Positions 58,090 to 64,000 of a stretch of 64,000 nucleotides of DNA are shown one piece after another. How positions within the stretch are numbered: position 1 is the first letter of the stretch; every line of letters begins with the position of its first letter. This DNA comes from Acanthopleura granulata (taxonomy: Eukaryota; Mollusca; Polyplacophora; Chitonida; Chitonidae). The notes below the pieces were generated by a model. That model was not told the origin of the DNA, did not search any database, and saw nothing but the letters and a program-made list of their open reading frames with translations. The stretch spans positions 5,438,759 to 5,502,758 of the forward strand of contig JABBOT010000080.1 of NCBI GenBank assembly GCA_016165875.1, read 5' to 3'. The translations under genes and the position numbers were made by a program.

Positions 58090-58290
58090 CTCGAATCGCC
58101 GTTTATGATTACTCGGTAATATTGTGGAAAAGGTACTCGCTTCGTCATTTCTCTCGAGGTCAATGGTGTTCACACCTCAGTTGATAATCTCACAACAGAC
58201 AGTTCCTTTTATACATGTAGAAGTAACCCTCACATCACATAACTCCAAACCATGTTAGTCTCGCTGGTAAACCGATGAATGAAAAAGACT
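58090..58290 (+). repeat. Linker block a preceding unit 5
   Basis: 'gtggaaaaggtactcgcttc' (from about 58124) leads to tactcgcttcgtcatttct at 58134-58152. Then come 'ctcgaggtcaatggtgttca', 'gataatctcacaacagacag', 'gtaaccctcacatcacat' and 'gttagtctcgctggtaaacc'. It matches block a at 47010-47160 and 53430-53580. The 5' half of the block is missing. Confidence 0.7.
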
Positions 58291-58580
58291 TTACTTAATC
58301 AGGAGAATTCGAGAATGGCACTTCAGAAATTTGTAACGTGTGCAACATTTTTCCGCGTGCACACAATGCTGGCAAGAAATTATACCTGCTGGTGTAACAG
58401 AGGAATTTCTTGTATGCAATATGTTTGTGAAGATGCATGTAGACCTGAGGGAGCGGGGTGTTCCATGGTATATAAGCATGTTGTTATAGTGTTATCCATG
58501 CTTTAGATGAATATCCGGATAGCAGCGGCTGGATTGGGAAATATCTACACCCCGTGATAGTAAATATATATATAATATAT

Positions 58581-58728
58581 CCGTCGAGGTTGCCTAGTGG
58601 TTAGAGCGTCCACCTTGGGGTCCTTGATCAATCCCGGGTCAGGTCATTCCAAATGGAATTCTAAATGCAATTAAAATGCTACCCCCCGGCTGAATACGAC
58701 ATAAAACCCAAGCATACATACATACACA
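58581..58728 (+). mobile_element. Short tRNA-headed SINE (third type)
   Basis: The head ccgtcgaggttgcctagtgg followed by 'ttagagcgtccacc' is box A-like, and 'cttgatcaatcccgggtcag' contains a degraded box B. A short body ('taaaatgctacc', 'ctgaatacgacataaaaccc') ends in a (cata)n tail. It has no core resembling families A or B. It sits next to a TA-rich tract. Confidence 0.7.
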
Positions 58729-60528
58729 TGGACGCATACATGCATGCATATAGTAAATGACTGACCGCGCATCACTGTAGCAAAAAGTACTTAAACACTC
58801 GTAACTCACCCTTCCACAGGGCATGAAAATCACCATGTACAGCGCTCCACCTCTAGCTGACGCACCACAATGTATCCAATTTTAGGCAAGTCAACATCCT
58901 GAAAGGAATGCATCTGGCGCGTTACGCAAATTAAGCCTTACATGTAACGCAAAACATGCAGCTGAAGTAAAAGCACGTCAAATTACACTGCCATGATTAT
59001 GCTAGGTTCCCTTAACATGATTCTTCATCTGCCCACTTCCCTGCACACTGGATAATGGAATTTTACACGGAAACAGCTGGTTGAATATTTTACGGCGTAC
59101 TAGGGAGTTTATTTTTTCACAAGTAAAGGAATGTCACTAGAGAATTCAAAGGAAGCTGTTCATTTGGAATAAGCTAAACATTTTCAGACGCAGCAACCAA
59201 CTTAACGCATGAACCAGAACAGCCTAACTGGTCAAAGTCACCGCCGGGAAATGACATATCGTAGTAAACAGACGGGTGTCCACGTGTCTCTAAACGCCGC
59301 AGGGCCGTTAGACTTCCGCTGGCGACAGCGACAGTAAAATTAACTGCCCTTAGACAAATACCGGAGTGACAAACCATCCAAGCGGTGATTGTTAGCAAAC
59401 AGACTAGTCCGCTAGGATGGTCATTTTCAGAAAACAGTTCAAGGTCAACTGTAAGAGTATATTGAATAAGTCAAACTGACATTTTCCGATTACCAATTCA
59501 GCTTGTTACTTCGCACCCCGTTTCAATATCCTCAGTGCTCTTTCACCGATTCAACGCCTGAACACTACGGAGACCATTGTGTACAAGGGCTTCTTGGAAT
59601 AGTATAATCTATAAAATGAATTTTCAGACATTACTCTAGAGAGCCACTTCAAGGAAATCATGCGTAAATGTGACTACCAAACGATCCATTGCAGGCTTTT
59701 AAAGCTTGGAAACCAAATCACCTAGTAATTGTCCACTGTTATCTTCTTGTAATTAGTTAACATTCACCATCGCCGCATTTCGGAAATCTTTTCACGCTAT
59801 CGACGTCCAGCCTGTTGTGTCGACGCTCTGAGAAATTAAACCCATAATGCTAAAAAGCATTTCTATGGCGTTTCTATTACATCTCAAGCATTAATAGACC
59901 TACACTTTAATGCTAATTACTCCAAGTAAATTGATTTGGCACTTATGCTCTTTTCTCTCGATAACTTTGTCCGAAATTTGATGTTACGGAACTGGACGAC
60001 AAATGGATTCCACACAAGCACAAGCATTTGTCGATTCTTTGCGCCTTTTGAGAAAGACACCCCACTACAAGCTACGTGCTTATAATGTTGTTTGCTAAAC
60101 TTCATTCATCATTGAGGCATTGGGGTGAACACATCCTCGACTCAAAGCCCCAGGCCTGCCGTTACTCCTGTAATTGGATATAACATTCTTGTATAGACGA
60201 GTACCCTAAGAAGACTGCTGCAAAGAACCCAACGTCAATGGCACAGCATGCGACAGTCACCTTAGGGGCTCTCCCTTTAGGCGTGATTTCTGCCTCTTCT
60301 TTCAGTCACAGAAAGAAAAGAGAAAGAAAAAAACAGAAATCAAAGGAAAACCAGTTTCCTAGTGTATTTGCTTATCACCGCTCGCGTTTTGTGTAGACGG
60401 TTGTAGAAATGAGCAACAACAATGATGTATTCGGAGGTGTGTGTAGCTGGCTAGGAGTTGGCAAGCCTCCGGGTCACACCTTGAGGGTTCTGTGGGATTA
60501 TTGTTAGTTATCCTACATGTAGCTTGAT

Positions 60529-60780
60529 AATTTATTTAATTGGTGTTTTTACGCAACACACAAGAATACTCCATTTATACGACGGTGGTCTGCAATATGG
60601 TGTGATTAAACTGAGCAGAACCCAGGGGAAACCCACGGCCATCCGCAGATTTCTGGCGTACCTTCCCGAGTGCGACCGAAGAGGAAGCCAGCGTGAACTG
60701 ATCTTGAAGTGAGCGGTCGCACTGATGAGAGGTATCTGGGTCATTAAACTGGACTGGGGCGCTAATTCAAGACGACACCC
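60529..60780 (-). mobile_element. SINE family A, nearly full length, with 10-bp target-site duplication
   Basis: Minus strand. On the plus strand: 'aattggtgtttttacgcaac', 'ccatttatacgacggtggtc', 'aaacccacggccatccgcag', 'accttcccgagtgcgaccg' and 'gaagccagcgtgaactg', then the decayed head complement. The flanking duplication gtagcttgat is perfect (60519-60528 and 60781-60790). Confidence 0.9.
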
Positions 60781-60790
60781 GTAGCTTGAT

Positions 60791-61690
60791 GAAATGGGCT
60801 ACAATTTTACGCGAACGGACGAGTCGGATCAAAAATTAAACAACCATTGTTTCTTTACAATGTCTGGGTAATTCGTTGACAGTTTGGCCACAAAATGGCG
60901 TTGTGATAGCTCAAATAAAAAAGACAACAAATCGAAAGCCCGAGTTACATTATATAGGCGAGAATTGCCTCACGACTTAATAGTAAAGCTCCTCTCCAAA
61001 TGCAAGGTTTTTTATGGTACACTCTAGATGAACGAACTGGAATACTGTACTGTGCTTTTTAAAGGGACAGCCTCTGGGATAGCCTTATAATTGTGTCTAA
61101 TTCCGCTTAACCCGGGGTTAGGGGACGTATGTTCATCGTGTTGAATGTGATCACCACGAAAAATGAACGAGAGAAATGAAGTGATAAATGAACAGATGCA
61201 ACCAAAGCGCAGCACAGATACATGGTTAATTATTTATAAACTTAAACTAACTTGGCACACGATTTGGAGACATTTTATTCATCCGTCTGGAACATTCATT
61301 ATGTCTTTTCGTCATGACGGAAAACTGTTAGCTGCATGAACCCGTCCTAATTTTATTTTTATATATTTTCTTGGTTCTTTGAGGGTTTGTGTTATTTGTA
61401 GTTTTTGGAAACTGGTTTTGCGATTATTGACCCGGAACGCCCACTTTGGCTGACGGATGGAGCCTTACATGTTGAGACAAGAGCAGAGATGATATTTCCG
61501 TTGATCACAGAGAAAGACTTAAATATAAACTTGGGGGTTTTCTGTACTGCAGCGAGTTTCAATGTACCTGTGGATGGGCTGGTGTCAAATTGACGACTTG
61601 GGCAGCACTGGCCAACGGATGCCTTGTAATGGGATCGGCCAAATGAACGTGGGTGAACTCAAATTAAGTAGGGTACTTTCGTGTGCAGAT
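60791..61690. other. No gene recognised (within unit 5)
   Basis: Sequence between the SINE and block e. No domain was recognised in the short frames. Confidence 0.4.
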
Positions 61691-62299
61691 AGCCAGGCGT
61701 ATTACCTTTGGTTTAATAGTTTTAGCTCTACGCACAGTTGTCTTATCTTTCTTGGAGACAGACAAGGGATATGGGGTCATTCTGTCACAGCGAATCAGAA
61801 TTAAGAAGTGGCCTTGGACGACGATTCATTGAATGGAAGACGCAGACATGAGATTGTGTCTGGATAATACGGACCGTAAGTCGCTGTAATCAATATTCCT
61901 ACGCGTATGTAAGCTACAATGGCACAAATTAACTATCGTAGAAGGATTTATCCGATTCTCTCGTGGTAAGCATTTGCTAAAATGAGAGGTGTTGTATCTG
62001 TACACCCGAGGAGTTTTCGACAAGGCTGCTTTTTACATTTCTACATGGCTGTTTGGGAAGACATCATATTTTCGCCTGGATTAGATAATGCACACAGAGG
62101 TAATCCCTGGCGAGCTCGGGATACAAGTACATGTGTAAACACAGCGTCACACAGTAATTTGAAGCGGTAGGCAGAATTACCCAATTCTAGATCTACATCA
62201 CAAACGGCTCTAAGTTTTTGAGACTGTCGCCGACTTCGTTGCCATTTATGCGAAAAGATTTCCCTCTAGAAAACATATCTTTGTGACTTAATTATTTAT

Positions 62300-64000
62300 T
62301 GTTAAATAAATATGTGCATAATAAATGTGCGTTAAAAGAAGCACATTGACAGTATTACGCTAGGCTGGTTAAAATGATTCTTTATCTGCCTACTTTAATG
62401 CACAACGATTGCTGCAATTATTCAAAGAATCAGACGCCTTAAAATGCGAGTTGCAAACTCAATGGAAACTGTCCGTTTGAAATTGGCTGAACTTTTCCCC
62501 ACGCAGCAGCTAACGCATGATCCAGAGAAGTCTAAACATTAGCCATCACGAATTACAATTACATTGACATTATCACGATAAGCACCACTTCAATGTACAT
62601 TGATCGAAGCAGTTATTGACGGAAACAGCCGAATTGACTGATTCGGTATACTAAAGTATTTGTTTTGCGAGAAACTGGGAATGCTTCTTGAAAACTCAGT
62701 TGATTTATTTATTTATTTATTTGGTGTGTTACGCCGTACTCGAGAATATTTCACTTATACGACGGCGGTCAGCATTGTGGTGGGAGGAAACCGGGCAGGG
62801 CCTGGAGGAAACCCTTAACCATCCGAAGGTTGCTGGCACTCCATCCCACGTACGGCCAGAGGAAAGCTCAATGGAACCTGTGTGTCTGGAATAAGCTGAA
62901 AGTTCCTGCACTCAGCAGAATAACTCATGGCCCAGTACAGCATAACTGAGCGATATCACCGTAGGGAATTGTCATGGCATTCTAAACAGACGAATTTCTT
63001 CGAGTCTCAAAATTTCAAGGGACCATTAGATTTCTGATAGACACAGCGACGGGAAATATTAGCCATCCTAAAAGAAAGAAAAAAACGGCACTAACACAAA
63101 GACCGGAGTGGTAAAGTATGCAAGAGGTGATTGTCAGCAAGCTTAACCTGTCCGTCGGTAAGGCCATTTCCTGGAAGCAGTTCGAGGTAGAGTTTTAAGA
63201 GAAGACTGGATAAGTCAAGCCCGCATTTTCCGGTTATCAATACAGCCTGTTCTTTGGCCCCTCGTTTGTGTGTCAGCAATGTACGATTGACGTTTGCGGA
63301 CAACGGAGGCAATTGTATACAAGTGCTTCTGTGAATACTACAGTTAAGAAAAGGGATTTGTAGGATTTACACTACAGAACTATCTCATGGAATTCTTGTG
63401 TAAACTTTACAATCAAGAGATCCATTTTAGGCTTTTAAAGCCTGTGACCTAATCATTTACTGATTATCCGCTGTTATCTAAGATATAAATAACTCTTCAG
63501 AGGATCCAGTACAAGGCATGCAAAAAAATGTGATGGCGATTCCATCCACCATGTCTACGCTGAATTCTAAACCATTAATACACTTTCAATTTAATCTTAA
63601 TTGCCCCAAGTCAATGGATTTAGCGTGTTTATCCTATTCTCCCAATAACTTTGCCCCAAATGGTACGGAATCGGATGACCAGCAGTTTCCACAAAATGTT
63701 TACAGAAACATTTCTCCACTTTTGGCCCCTTTAATCTATGATAAAACCCACTCACTCGTGGTGTTACTCCTGAGATTGGACACAGCACTCTTGTATGTAC
63801 GTCTACCCTAACAAAACGACCAACTGTCAATGGCACAACATTTGGCAGTCATCTTAGACGTTCTCCTATTAGGCCTGATTGAATGCCTCTTCTTTTAGTC
63901 ACAGAAAAAGGAGAGAATATAGGCAAAAAGGGAAAAAGTAAGAGAGGAAGGAAAATCCTTTCCATGGTGTTTCCAGTTGCCTACGGAGGACACCCATATT
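62300..64000 (+). repeat. Modular tandem array, unit 6 (block h twice, c, d; cut by window end)
   Basis: Block h is present twice in tandem (about 62350-62530 and 62570-62910), the second interrupted by a SINE. The c anchor ttttccggttatcaatacag is at 63225-63244 and the d anchor ggcacaacatttggcagtca at 63832-63851. The unit continues past the window edge. Both it and unit 5 carry the A/G-rich stretch that follows the d anchor ('agtcacagaaa', 'gagaaag'). Confidence 0.78.
62702..62880 (-). mobile_element. SINE family A, 5'-truncated, inserted in block h of unit 6
   Basis: On the plus strand a (attt)5 tail leads into 'ggtgtgttacgccgtactcg', 'agaatatttcacttatacga', 'attgtggtgggaggaaaccg', 'ggcagggcctggaggaaacc', 'atccgaaggttgctggcact' and 'cgtacggccaga'. 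It is well preserved compared with the other copies. It splits sequence that is continuous in unit 5 (compare 59140-59165). Imperfect flanking repeats 'aaaactcag' and 'aaagctcaa' may be its target-site duplication. Confidence 0.85.

Larger units (their letters stand above)
58930..61870 (+). repeat. Modular tandem array, unit 5 (block h, c, d, e)
   Basis: Block h at about 58990-59180 ('gattcttcatctgcccactt', 'ttggaataagctaaacattt') recurs at 62350-62510 and 62640-62910. The c anchor ttttccgattaccaattcag is at 59482-59501 and the d anchor ggcacagcatgcgacagtca at 60240-60259. Block e at about 61700-61850 shares 'agttttagctctacgcacag', 'ttgtcttatctttcttggag' and 'atatggggtcattctgtcac' with other units. 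Block g is not recognisable. A full SINE (60529-60780) is inserted between d and e. Confidence 0.75.

Noticed and set aside
59174..63312. Possible minus-strand exons in block c of units 5 and 6 (for example 59174-59398 and 63091-63312).
   Set aside because: Short stretches look alike in translation, but frames shift and stops appear between units. The similarity is explained by the DNA repeat itself.

Overview
This window looks like nuclear DNA from a marine lophotrochozoan invertebrate, most likely a mollusc and possibly a brachiopod or annelid. The base composition is AT-rich. Coding density is very low, there are no operons, and there are many SINE copies whose core I associate with molluscs and their relatives. 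That assignment rests on recalled family resemblance, not on a search. I see no tRNA, rRNA or CRISPR feature. The only convincing intact protein-coding gene is an apparently single-exon rhodopsin-class (class A) G-protein-coupled receptor at 26301-27431 (+), with a good start context and a poly(A) signal about 0.5 kb downstream.

The left third (about 5.7-20.8 kb) is an old tandem segmental duplication. Blocks at 5.7-10.1 and 15.3-16.1 kb reappear in the same order at 16.6-20.75 kb. The first copy was later expanded by SINEs, a 5'-truncated LINE tail with a perfect 15-bp target-site duplication, and a 3.7-kb wreck of a LINE encoding endonuclease, reverse transcriptase and RNase H (10.45-14.14 kb). 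A 155-bp tandem repeat lies just upstream at 4.26-4.8 kb.

The centre (about 20.8-34 kb) holds a Tc1/mariner-type MITE, the receptor gene and a few SINEs. The rest is sequence in which I recognise nothing.

The right half (about 34-64 kb) is built from an unclassified modular repeat. Six divergent tandem units run from 38.5 kb to the window edge. Each is assembled from the same ordered blocks (called c, d, e, f, g here, followed by linker blocks b and a). A pair of inverted copies of the b/a linker (34.3-36.3 and 45.35-47.2 kb) brackets the first two units. Within the array are a near-perfect 400-bp foldback palindrome, a 265-bp MITE with 50-bp terminal inverted repeats carrying a TGACGTCA site, a cluster of GACGTC motifs and several SINEs. 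Open reading frames inside the units are not conserved between copies, so I read the array as non-coding or long dead.

Two SINE families and the LINE share a related 3' tail, which suggests that the LINE mobilised the SINEs. I found no clear case of a novel biochemical system. The modular array and the receptor with altered activation switches are the items most worth following up.
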